A stretch of DNA of 64,000 bases from JAKPQE01 sp041397845 (lineage in GTDB: Bacteria; Pseudomonadota; Alphaproteobacteria; Rhizobiales; JAKPQE01): NCBI GenBank assembly GCA_041397845.1, contig JAWKVW010000003.1, positions 124,001 through 188,000 of the forward strand, in the 5' to 3' direction. This document shows positions 25,188 through 35,333 of this stretch, piece after piece. Made by a program: the position numbers and the translations under genes. Within the stretch, counting starts at the first letter, position 1, and every line of letters begins with the position of its first letter. Below the pieces are notes generated by a model, which had not been told where the DNA came from, made no database searches, and was given only the letters and a program-made list of their open reading frames with translations.

Positions 25188-26117
25188 TCAGTTCGCCGGC
25201 GGGGCCGGTTTGCCGCTGCGCCTTGGCCTTGCGACGTAGATGCCGAAGAGGATGGCGATGCCGCCGACATATTGCCAGAGGCCGAGACCTTCGCCGAGGA
25301 CCAGCCAGCCAAGAAGGGCGGCGGCGAGCGCCTCGAGGAAGATGACAAGCGAGGAGAAGGCGGCGGGAAGATGACCGAGGGCATAGGCAAGGAGGCCCTG
25401 GCCGCCGACATGGCTGATGAAGGCGAGGGCAACGAGCGCGGCAAGGCCCTGCCAGGAGTGCGGCAGCAGGCCGTCGCCGAGCGCGAGGGCGGCAACGAGC
25501 AGGAGCGCCGAGGTGACGACCGACGACCAGGCCATGATGCGGGCCGGCGGCAGGTGGCGACGGGCGAGGCGGACGGCGAGGAAATAGCCGCCGAAGAACA
25601 TCGAGGTGATGAAGCCATAAAGATCGCCGTCGAGGCGTTCCGGCTCCAGCGACCAGCTTGAGCCGATGAGGGCGGCGGCGCCGAGGAGGCAGAGGCCGAG
25701 GCCGGCGACCGTCGAGCGTCCGACCGTCTCGCCGATGACGAGGCCGGAACCGATGACCACCCAGACCGGCGCGGTCGTTGCCAGGAACGTCGCATTGGCG
25801 ACGGTGGTGTGAACGATGGCGAGATGCCAGAAGAAGAGGTCGCCGGCAAAGAGGGCGCCGGCGAGGAGCACGGGGCGCCAGGCGCCGGACGGAACGTCTG
25901 TCTGCCGGGGCGCGCGCCCCTCCAGCGCCGCCCACAGGAAGAGCAGCGGAATGGAAAGGGCGACGCGCCAGAAGGCGCTGGTGAAGGGATCGACATCGGC
26001 AAGTCGTACGAAGATCGGCGAGGCGCCCATGGCGACAGCGCCGGCGGCAAGGGCAACGAACGCGGCAACGACCGGCGCGCGCGTCTCCACGGAAGCCTGG
26101 CCGCTGGCTACCTCCAT
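25188..26117 (-). CDS. DMT-superfamily exporter (EamA family)
   Basis: A 309-residue inner-membrane protein with ten predicted hydrophobic helices in two EamA repeats (about 18-150 and 165-295), typical of drug/metabolite exporters. Motifs: GASPIFVRLADVDPFTSAFWR in the first repeat and VVTSALLLVAA plus FLEALAAALLGWLVLGE near the C-terminal repeat end. Start: ATG at 26115-26117, preceded by GGAGG at eight bases; upstream in-frame codons look non-coding. Substrate cannot be predicted. It lies 12 bp upstream of the glycerate kinase gene on the same strand. Confidence 0.9.
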   Translation of the reverse strand: MEVASGQASVETRAPVVAAFVALAAGAVAMGASPIFVRLADVDPFTSAFWRVALSIPLLFLWAALEGRAPRQTDVPSGAWRPVLLAGALFAGDLFFWHLAIVHTTVANATFLATTAPVWVVIGSGLVIGETVGRSTVAGLGLCLLGAAALIGSSWSLEPERLDGDLYGFITSMFFGGYFLAVRLARRHLPPARIMAWSSVVTSALLLVAALALGDGLLPHSWQGLAALVALAFISHVGGQGLLAYALGHLPAAFSSLVIFLEALAAALLGWLVLGEGLGLWQYVGGIAILFGIYVARPRRSGKPAPPAN

Positions 26118-26355
26118 CTTGGCGACCTCCACCCTGGCGATCTCCTCATTCTGCGAGGGCTTCCCAAAGCCCGCCACAATCCTGTTACATGCGATCGTTC
26201 GCCGAGCGTCGGCGTGGTTCGCCAGATTGCTTCTCTCTATCCGGTTTCCTGCCGGTTTGCTTGCCAAAAAGCGGGGTCCGGGAACGGGTCGAGGTGGTCG
26301 ATGTGCCACGAACAGCCGGCTTCAACGAATGGCAGAATGCGCCTAAGCTCTCATC

Positions 26356-27201
26356 ATGCGCGACACGCACACCGATACCGGGACAAGCGACGATCCGGAG
26401 GCTGACGCCGGTGACGGGTATCGACCATTCGAGGTCGTGCCCGGGGCGAACGACCGGGGTCTGCTGCTCATCTGCGATCATGCGACCAACCTCCTGCCGC
26501 CCGCCTTCGGCACGCTCGGGCTGCCGGCGAGCGAGCTCGACCGCCACATCGCCTATGACATCGGCGCCGACGCGCTGACGCGGGCGCTGGCGCGCCGGCT
26601 CGGCGTTCCGGCGGTGCTGTCGCGGTTCTCGCGGCTGCTGATCGATCCCAATCGCGGGCCGGACGACCCGACGCTCATTCCGCGCCTGTCGGATGGCGCG
26701 GTGGTGCCGGGCAATGCGCGGATCGGCGAAGCGGCGTGGAATGCGCGGATCGCGGCTTTCTACGACCCGTACCACGCGGCCCTCGCGGCGGCGATCGACG
26801 AGGCCATCGCGGCGGGTCATCCGCCGGCAATCTTCTCGGTGCATTCGTTCACGCCGGTCTGGCGCGGCGTGCCGCGACCCTGGCATGCCGGCGTGCTCTG
26901 GGACCGGGACGGCCGCTTCGCGCTGCCGCTCATCGACATGCTGCGGGCCGATCCACGGCTCATCGTCGGCGACAACGAGCCGTATTCGGGGGCGCTCGAG
27001 AACGATACGCTCTATCGGCACGGCACGATGCGGGGCCTTGCGCACGCGCTCATCGAGGTGCGCCAGGATCTCATCGCCGAGGAAGAAGGCGTTGGCGAAT
27101 GGACGGCGCGCCTCGCGCCGATCATCGAGGAGATCGTCGCTGATCCGGCACTGCACGAGATCCGGCATTTCGGCTCGAATGCCGGTGGCGCGGCCGGCTG
27201 A
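26356..27201 (+). CDS. N-formylglutamate amidohydrolase family protein
   Basis: A 281-residue protein of the N-formylglutamate deformylase family (HutG2-like), which in histidine breakdown hydrolyses N-formylglutamate to formate and glutamate. Conserved features: LLICDHATNLLP (metal His/Asp), DIGADALTRALA, the RLLIDPNRGPDDPT segment, and AIFSVHSFTPVWRG. No other hut genes are in the window, so the substrate may be another N-formyl compound. Divergent from the DMT gene (238 bp between starts). The ATG at 26356 has only a weak ribosome site. Confidence 0.88.
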   Translation: MRDTHTDTGTSDDPEADAGDGYRPFEVVPGANDRGLLLICDHATNLLPPAFGTLGLPASELDRHIAYDIGADALTRALARRLGVPAVLSRFSRLLIDPNRGPDDPTLIPRLSDGAVVPGNARIGEAAWNARIAAFYDPYHAALAAAIDEAIAAGHPPAIFSVHSFTPVWRGVPRPWHAGVLWDRDGRFALPLIDMLRADPRLIVGDNEPYSGALENDTLYRHGTMRGLAHALIEVRQDLIAEEEGVGEWTARLAPIIEEIVADPALHEIRHFGSNAGGAAG

Positions 27202-27288
27202 AATTGCGCTTCGGCAAGGCTTGACCGGGGGGCGGGCGCATGGTCACGTTCCCGCCGATTCGAAATTCGACCTGAGGAAGGATCGGCC

Positions 27289-27555
27289 ATGACTGATGCG
27301 AATCCGGGCGGCGTTGCCGGCGCCCAGCTACGAAGCTTCATCGAGCGGATCGAACGGCTCGAAGAGGAAAAGAAGACGATTTCCGACGACATCAAGGATG
27401 TCTTTGCCGAGGCGAAGGCAACCGGCTTCGACGTCAAGACGATGCGGCAGGTCATCCGCATTCGCAAGCAGGACAAGGAAGAGCGGCAGGAAGCGGAAGC
27501 GCTGCTCGATCTTTACCTGCACGCGCTCGGCATGGCGCCTGCAGCGGAAGAATAA
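27289..27555 (+). CDS. gapR: Nucleoid-associated protein GapR (DUF2312)
   Basis: An 88-residue DUF2312 protein. The Caulobacter member, GapR, is an essential nucleoid protein that clamps overtwisted, AT-rich DNA ahead of polymerases and stimulates topoisomerases. Visible: a coiled-coil N-terminal half (LRSFIERIERLEEEKKTISDDIKDVF) and the conserved EAKATGFDVKTMRQVIRIRKQD segment carrying the DNA-contacting basic residues. Length matches Caulobacter GapR (89). GAAGGATC gives the ribosome site. A strong terminator follows. Confidence 0.93.
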   Translation: MTDANPGGVAGAQLRSFIERIERLEEEKKTISDDIKDVFAEAKATGFDVKTMRQVIRIRKQDKEERQEAEALLDLYLHALGMAPAAEE

Positions 27556-27596
27556 GCCGCGCGGACAGGCTGTCCGGGCAGCCTCGCGGAAGACAG

Positions 27597-27634
27597 AAAA
27601 GCCGCCGCATCGAGAGCCGATGCGGCGGCTTTTT
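27597..27634. terminator. Bidirectional intrinsic terminator
   Basis: A perfect 16-bp inverted repeat (27597-27612 and 27618-27633) with a 5-base loop lies between the convergent gapR and DUF882 genes. A/T runs flank both sides of the stem, so it can act in both directions. Confidence 0.9.
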
Positions 27635-27678
27635 CATTGCAGCATGACGGGCAGGTGCCGACGGGCACCGGCGCCGGT

Positions 27679-29520
27679 TCAGCGGCCGGTGAGGCCGAGC
27701 CAGATGGTGGCGATGCGACCGATGGCCGGACCGGAGAACCGATCGGTGCGCAGATCGTTGCTGTCGGTGCTGGCGAAGCGGTTCTCGATCGCCTGGGCCG
27801 GGGTCTCGAACACGGTCGGGCGCGAGACGGTCGGGGCCTGGAGCTGCGCCAGGGCGCGGGTCCGGGCCGAGGCCTTGGCGGTCAGCGGACGGATGTCGCT
27901 GCCATTATAGGCAAGAAGATAGGACGTCGAGGCGGAGCGATACTCCGAGTCAACGCTCGGCGCGGCGGCATTGGCGGCAACCGCCGGCGCCCTGGCGGCG
28001 GGCAGCGGCCGGCCGGCGGCGAGCGCGGCGGCGGCGTTGGCGGCCGAGCCGGTGGTCTCGGGCGCGTAGGCGGGCAGTGTCGCAGGGCCCGGCAGGGGCT
28101 GCGAGGCGCGGCCGCCCATCAGGTCGAGCGGCTTCTGCTGCGGCGCAGGCAGGGCCGGCAGCGGTTCGGCGCTGGCAACGACCGTGGCGTGCGGCTTGGC
28201 GCGCGGCAGAAGCATTTCGTTTTCGGCGATCAGCATCGGCGCATGGGCCGGGGCAGCCTCGGGGGCCGGGGCGGGTGCCGCCGCCGGCATTGCCGGAGCT
28301 TCTGCGACCGGCGTTTCGGCCGGTGCGCCGGCCGGGCCGGTGACCCACTGCATCTGCTGGCCGTTGCCGGGGCGCGGCGCGGGCGCAAGGGCAGGGCCGG
28401 CGCTGGCGACGACGGTCGGGACGGCGCGCGGCTTGGCGACCGGGATCGGGGCTGCGGCCATCAGCATGTTCTGGTCGACCTCGGCGGGCGCCGCGTCGGG
28501 CTGCGCCTCGGGTTCGGCCGGCTTCATCGCCGGTGCCGGCGCCGGCAGGAGGGCCGGCGGAGTTGGCTTGGCGGCAACCGGGAGCGGCTCATCCTCGGTC
28601 ACGCCGGGTGCGGATTCCTTCGGCGCGGCGGACGGATAGGAGCGCATCTCGGCCTGCGGCTTGCGGACCGGCTGGCCCTCGGCCTCGGAAATCTCCTCGC
28701 GATCGTCCTCGCCGCTGGAGAACAGCGAAGCGAGCAGGCCCTTGCTCTTCTTGCGGCCGGAGTTGTCGCTGGCCGAGGCATAGACGGCGCTGCCGGCAGA
28801 CCGGCGGCCGGACTTGATGTCGGCAAGGGCGAGCTCATAACCAGGCAGCGGCTTGCCATCGGAGGGGACGTGAACGGTGCGGCCGTTCGGGAAGACCCTG
28901 ACGAGTTCCTTGCGGCTCATGCGCGGCCAGTGGCGGACATTGCCGGTGTCCATGTGGACAAAGGGCGAGCGCGAGGTCGGATAGAAGCCGACGCCGCCGC
29001 CCTGAACCTTCAGGGCCGCCTCGCGGATGCGCGACAGCGGCACGCCGGGAATGAAGAAGTCCATCGCCTTGCCGAGCGTGTGCTGCGAAGCCTTGGCGAC
29101 GCCGCGGCTGCGGGCGCGCAGCGCGTTGTTGGTGACCGGCGAGCGATAGCCGGAAACGACGTGGATCGCCTGGCCGGCGCGGACGTTCTGGTAGACTTCC
29201 CAGACGATGTCGAACAGGCGGGGATCCATCTTGATCATCTCGTCCCGGCGCCAGTCGCGCAGGAACCAGTTGAGCTTCTTCAGGCCGTCGGCGTCATAGC
29301 GCCCGTTGCGCTTGAAGACGATCGTCGCCGATTCCTGGGTGTGGGTGTTGAAAAGCTTCAGCGCCCGCGTCTCGGCGGATGCCGATTGCGCGTGAAGCAT
29401 CGATCCCAGAAGCGCCGCCATGACAAGCGCCGCGACGTGCAATCCACCGGCATGGCGCGACCTGGCGCGCACGATGCCGCTCCGGCTCGATTTCCGGATC
29501 CAGTTGATGAAGGTTCGCAA
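27679..29520 (-). CDS. DUF882/YcbK-type murein endopeptidase with long low-complexity tail
   Basis: A 613-residue exported protein. The N-terminus is hydrophobic (about 26-50, cleaved after ASAE-type site), then a DUF882 (peptidase M15-like, MepK/YcbK) domain at about 52-215. It shows the zinc and active-site pattern: SGYRSPVTNN, SQHTLGKAMDF with His and Asp, and FVHMDTG. In E. coli MepK cleaves 3-3 crosslinks in peptidoglycan. The remaining ~390 residues are Pro/Ala-rich with repeated PAP-type runs, presumably a disordered periplasmic linker. Start: TTG at 29520 with AGGA upstream. It is downstream of, and on the same strand as, an L,D-transpeptidase gene that makes the 3-3 crosslinks. Confidence 0.88.
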   Translation of the reverse strand: MRTFINWIRKSSRSGIVRARSRHAGGLHVAALVMAALLGSMLHAQSASAETRALKLFNTHTQESATIVFKRNGRYDADGLKKLNWFLRDWRRDEMIKMDPRLFDIVWEVYQNVRAGQAIHVVSGYRSPVTNNALRARSRGVAKASQHTLGKAMDFFIPGVPLSRIREAALKVQGGGVGFYPTSRSPFVHMDTGNVRHWPRMSRKELVRVFPNGRTVHVPSDGKPLPGYELALADIKSGRRSAGSAVYASASDNSGRKKSKGLLASLFSSGEDDREEISEAEGQPVRKPQAEMRSYPSAAPKESAPGVTEDEPLPVAAKPTPPALLPAPAPAMKPAEPEAQPDAAPAEVDQNMLMAAAPIPVAKPRAVPTVVASAGPALAPAPRPGNGQQMQWVTGPAGAPAETPVAEAPAMPAAAPAPAPEAAPAHAPMLIAENEMLLPRAKPHATVVASAEPLPALPAPQQKPLDLMGGRASQPLPGPATLPAYAPETTGSAANAAAALAAGRPLPAARAPAVAANAAAPSVDSEYRSASTSYLLAYNGSDIRPLTAKASARTRALAQLQAPTVSRPTVFETPAQAIENRFASTDSNDLRTDRFSGPAIGRIATIWLGLTGR

Positions 29521-29531
29521 CCGCCGTCCTA

Positions 29532-29575
29532 CCCGTTAGATCTGGTCAGCTTGACCTGGCCCGTTAGATCTGGTC
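29532..29575. repeat. Exact 16-bp direct repeat upstream of the DUF882 gene
   Basis: CCCGTTAGATCTGGTC occurs twice (29532-29547 and 29560-29575), 28 bp apart, immediately before the DUF882 start. It lies within the probable 5' untranslated region. Exact duplication is seen directly; whether it is an operator or a chance tandem duplication is unknown. Confidence 0.6.
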
Positions 29576-29608
29576 GTCCCCCAAAGAGGAGATTCTCCAG
29601 GAAACAAG

Positions 29609-29623
29609 TTAATAACGGTTTAC
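29609..29623 (+). promoter_or_regulatory. Possible CtrA box
   Basis: TTAATAACGGTTTAC is one base off the CtrA consensus TTAA-N7-TTAA. It lies about 90 bp upstream of the DUF882 envelope gene, consistent with cell-cycle control of wall enzymes in alphaproteobacteria. Sequence match only. Confidence 0.3.
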
Positions 29624-29766
29624 CGTAATATGCCCCGCAGATCCAAGGCGGACCCGCAATGCCCATGCAGTTTTCAAAGAATACAGTAAAAATGCGCTCG
29701 AAATGCGGCAGCGTCGGCTGCCACATTCCAAGCGCTTTTGATTTCGGGCTTGTTTGCTGAAATCTC

Positions 29767-31427
29767 TCAGGATTTCAGGCCAAGCGCCTTTTTGACGCGG
29801 GCATTGTGCCCGTAAAGATCGTTCTTGATCACCAGATCACCGGCCTCATTCACATAGGTGGTGAAATAGGTGATGTGGACCGGAATATGGTGGTCGAGCT
29901 TGATCGTGCGCTCGCCGCCGCCGATCGACTTCTTCAGGCGCGCGGCGTTCCAGTCCGGCTCCTCGGCCAGCACGACGTCGGCAAAGGACATCGGGTCGTC
30001 GACGCGGACGCAGCCATGGCTGAGCGCCCGGTAGTCGCGCTTGAACAGGCCGCGCGAGGAGGTGTCGTGCAGGTAGACCGAATGCTGGTTCGGGAACATG
30101 AACTTGATGTTGCCGAGGGCATTGCGGGCGCCGGGCGGCTGGCGGAAGCGGAACGGCAGGTTCTTGGCGTTGGCCGACGACCAGTCGATCGAGGCGGGGT
30201 CGACGACCTGGACCTTGCGGCCGACCTGCTGGACGATCTCGTAATTGTGGCGCTGGAAATACTCCGGATCGTTCTGGATCTTGGGCAGCATTTCCTTGGC
30301 GGCGATGGAAGACGGCACGTTCCAGTACGGATTGACGACGATGTGTTCCATCTCGTCGGAGAAAATCGGCGTCTGCTTGTCGGTCTGGCCGACGATGACG
30401 CGGGTCGTGTGCACGACGGCGTTGTCGGCGACGAACTTCAGCATGAAGTCCGGCACATTGACCATGATGTAGCGGCGGCCGAGGTCGCGCGGGCAGCCAG
30501 CGCCAGCGCTCCATGTTGGCGATGACGTCGCCGATGCGGTCGCCTTCATCGGCGTTCAGCACGGCGTAGGTGCCGCGGCCGATGATGCCGTCCGGGGTCA
30601 GGCCGTGTTCTTCCTGGAAAGGCCTTCACGGCACCGTCGACGGTCTCGTCGAACAGTTCGGGATCGTCGCCCTCAGGCAGGTCGAAGCGGCTGCGCAGGA
30701 TGGCGACGCGCTTGTCGCGGATGCCGAGCTTCAGCGCCTTGCCTTCCGGAATGCGGATGACCTCGACGCTGCCGCGTGCCGTGCGCAGATCGGCGAGCTT
30801 GTCGCGCAGCGCGGCAAAACCGGCGTGGGGCGGATTGAACGCATCAAGGGCGGCGGCCGGGTCGCTCGCCGAGGCGATGTCGCCGAGCGAGGAGATCGGG
30901 TCGGGGTGCTGCGGCTTGATGGTGATGTAGGAGGAGATGCGCGCCGGATCGAGGCGGCCGCCCCAGGCCTGGCGGGCAAAACGCAGGATCGCACGGTCGA
31001 GCTCGAGCTCGGCGGCGGCAAGCTGCTCGGGGGTGGCGGCTTCCTTCGCGCCGAGGCCGAGGCCGGTGGTGCGGTATTCGGCCGGGTCGAGGCCGTCCAT
31101 GTCGGCGCGGGCAAGACGGAAGATCAGCTTGCGGGCGGCCGGCGAGAGGCGGCCATCGGCGATCCAGGCGGGACGGAAATCGCGGGCGCCATAGAACTCG
31201 ACGATGCCGGCGAGGTCGCGCTTGTCCTCGAAGTCGAGGCCGGCGGCGTTCGCCTCGATCAACTGGCGAAGAGCGACGGCGACCGGGTCGACGGCAACGT
31301 TGTCGCCAAGGGAGGCATCGGCGGACGGAGCGCCCTTCCACTCGATCGTCAGGGCCGATGCGAGGGTGGCGGAAGCCGCGAGCAAGGCGCTTCCAAGGGC
31401 AAGGACTGTAAGCCGACGGGCCCGCAT
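29767..31427 (-). pseudogene. L,D-transpeptidase (YcbB/LdtD-like), two frameshifts
   Basis: Periplasmic L,D-transpeptidase that forms 3-3 peptidoglycan crosslinks. The true start is the ATG at 31425-31427 (GGAGGA upstream) with a signal peptide. The N-terminal scaffold part is open to AVKAF, then breaks. The protein resumes in a second frame through the peptidoglycan-binding repeat and MERWRWLP, and in a third from RDLGRRYIMVNVPDF to the catalytic SHGCVRVDDP. Two extra bases explain it: one in AAA near 30619 and one in the G/C run near 30492 (plus-strand view). With these removed a ~550-residue enzyme of normal architecture results. Homopolymer insertions suggest sequence error. Confidence 0.85.
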
Positions 31428-31572
31428 GGATATCCTCCGTGCGTTTCGGGCGTTGCCCATGTCGGCTGCCAGTGGCGGCCGCACGGCATTTTTGGTTCGC
31501 TGACCGAACCTAAATGCGCGACTGGAGAATCCTTTTCAACAGCGGGTCCGGCATTTCCGGATCACTTTTGGT

Positions 31573-33126
<1,554 letters not shown>

Positions 33127-33364
33127 TGGGGCTCCGATGGGCATCGTCCGGGCCGGTTTGCGGCATCCGGGCGGCTGTCTCATTTCGGGTCAGATATTCG
33201 CCGGCAACAGTTAAGTTTCGCCTAAGCGCTGCGAATTGCCGCCGGTACCCGCCTTCTTCCGCGACATGCCGGTTGAAGTGTGGGCGGCGCGCCCGATAAT
33301 CATGCCGACCGCATTTCAGCCGGCGCCCCGTTTCCCGCGCCGCACCGACAGGGATATCCGAATA

Positions 33365-35218
33365 ATGCGCAAGACGAATTCCGCTTCCGTCCATTCCGCC
33401 GCCTCGGCCGCCACGGCGCCGGCAGCGGCCGGGCTCGGCGATCTGCCGGAATGGAACCTCGCCGATCTCTACGCGGGGATCGATGCACCGGAGGTGAGTG
33501 CGGATCTGCGCCAGGCGCTCAACGATGCGCAGGCGTTCGAGACGAAGTACAAGGGCACGCTCGACGGGCTGGCGCGCAAGCGCGGCGGCGGGCGCGAGCT
33601 TGGCGAGGCGGTTGCCGCCTTCGAGGGGCTCGAGGAACTGCTCGGCCGGCTGATTTCCTATGCCGGCCTCATCTATGCGGGCGATACGTCCGATCCGAAG
33701 CGTGCCAAGTTCTATGGCGACGTTCAGGAGAAGATCACGGCGGCGAGCTCGCACCTGCTGTTCTTCACGCTCGAACTCAACCGCATCGAGGATGCGGTTC
33801 TGGAAGGGGCGATGGCGGAGCCGGCACTTGGCCACTACCGGCCGTGGATCGAGGATATCCGCAAGGACCGGCCGTATGAGCTGGAAGACCGGATCGAGCA
33901 GCTTTTCCACGAGAAGTCGGTGACCGGCCGCTCGGCCTGGAATCGTCTCTATGACGAGACGCTGGCGACGCTGCGGTTCACGGTCGACGGCGAGACGCTG
34001 ACGCTCGAGCCGGCGCTCAACCTGATGCAGCATGTCGACGAGAAGAAGCGGCAGGCGGCGGCCGAGGAGATCGGCCGGGTTCTCGGCGAGAACCTGCGCG
34101 TCTTCACGCTCGTCACCAACACGCTCGCGAAGGACAAGGAGATTTCCGACCGCTGGCGCGGCTTCGAGGACATTGCCGATTCGCGGCATCTGGCGAACCG
34201 TGTCGAACGCGAGGTCGTCGAGGCGATGGTGTCGGCGGTGCGGGCGGCCTATCCGCGCCTGTCGCACCGCTACTATGCCCTCAAGGCGAAGTGGTTCGGC
34301 AAGGATGCGCTGAACTACTGGGATCGCAACGCGCCGCTGCCGAAGGTGCCGCAGCGCACGATCGCCTGGACCGAGGCGCGCGACACGGTGCTCGATGCCT
34401 ATGCACGGTTCTCGCCGCAGATGTCGGGCATCGCCCGGCAGTTCTTCGACGATCGCTGGATCGACGCGCCGGTGCGGCCGGGCAAGCAGCCGGGCGCCTT
34501 TGCCCATCCGACGGTGCCGAGCGCCCATCCCTATGTGCTCGTCAACTTCCTCGGCAAGACGCGGGACGTGATGACGCTCGCCCATGAGCTCGGCCACGGC
34601 GTGCACCAGGTGCTGGCGGCCAAGCAGGGGGCGCTGATGGCGCCGACGCCATTGACCCTTGCCGAGACGGCGAGTGTCTTCGGCGAGATGCTGACCTTCC
34701 GGGCGCTGCTCGACGCGGCGCGGACGCCGGCCGAGAAGCGGGCGATGCTCGCCTCCAAGGTCGAGGACATGATCAACACCGTGGTGCGGCAGATCGCGTT
34801 CTACACCTTCGAGCGCAAGGTGCATGGCGAGCGGCGCGACGGCGAGCTGACGGCGGAGCGGCTGAACGAGATCTGGCTCGAGGTGCAGGGCGAGAGCCTT
34901 GGCCCGGCAATCCGCTTCGGGCCGGGCTACGAGACCTTCTGGAGCTACATCCCGCACTTCATCCATTCGCCGTTCTATGTCTACGCCTATTCGTTCGGCG
35001 ACTGCCTCGTGAACTCGCTCTATGCGGTCTACGAGAATGCGGCGGACGGGTTCGCGGCCAAGTACATGGCGATGCTGGAGGCGGGCGGCACCAAGCATCA
35101 TTCGGAGCTGCTTGCGCCGTTCGGGCTCGATGCATCCGACCCGGCGTTCTGGCAGATGGGCCTTTCGGTCATCGAGGGGATGATCGGCGAGCTGGAGGCG
35201 ATGGACGCGGAGGCGTAA
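33365..35218 (+). CDS. pepF: M3-family oligoendopeptidase (PepF-like)
   Basis: A 617-residue zinc metallopeptidase of the M3 family, which cleaves cytosolic oligopeptides. The catalytic HEXXH is in LAHELGHGVHQ (about residues 408-418) with the downstream Glu in LAETASVFGE. The N-terminal helical region and the C-terminal FIHSPFYVYAYSFGDCLVNSLY segment are typical of clade 3 oligoendopeptidase F. Start at ATG 33365 (MRKTNSASV); upstream in-frame codons appear non-conserved. It stands alone between divergent ntrC-type and ABC1 genes. Confidence 0.93.
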   Translation: MRKTNSASVHSAASAATAPAAAGLGDLPEWNLADLYAGIDAPEVSADLRQALNDAQAFETKYKGTLDGLARKRGGGRELGEAVAAFEGLEELLGRLISYAGLIYAGDTSDPKRAKFYGDVQEKITAASSHLLFFTLELNRIEDAVLEGAMAEPALGHYRPWIEDIRKDRPYELEDRIEQLFHEKSVTGRSAWNRLYDETLATLRFTVDGETLTLEPALNLMQHVDEKKRQAAAEEIGRVLGENLRVFTLVTNTLAKDKEISDRWRGFEDIADSRHLANRVEREVVEAMVSAVRAAYPRLSHRYYALKAKWFGKDALNYWDRNAPLPKVPQRTIAWTEARDTVLDAYARFSPQMSGIARQFFDDRWIDAPVRPGKQPGAFAHPTVPSAHPYVLVNFLGKTRDVMTLAHELGHGVHQVLAAKQGALMAPTPLTLAETASVFGEMLTFRALLDAARTPAEKRAMLASKVEDMINTVVRQIAFYTFERKVHGERRDGELTAERLNEIWLEVQGESLGPAIRFGPGYETFWSYIPHFIHSPFYVYAYSFGDCLVNSLYAVYENAADGFAAKYMAMLEAGGTKHHSELLAPFGLDASDPAFWQMGLSVIEGMIGELEAMDAEA

Positions 35219-35246
35219 TCGCAATCCTTTCCGGTTGGTCAACCAC

Positions 35247-35271
35247 GCCCGCCGCGAGACCGGCGGCGGGC
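35247..35271 (+). terminator. Hairpin after oligoendopeptidase gene
   Basis: A 9-bp perfect inverted repeat GCCCGCCGC / GCGGCGGGC with a 7-base loop lies 28 bp after the stop. It has no U-tract. Confidence 0.35.
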
Positions 35272-35333
35272 TGGCATCGCCGGCGGCGCGACTTATCTAA
35301 AGACGCGACGATATCCAGCAAGACGGCAGGCCC

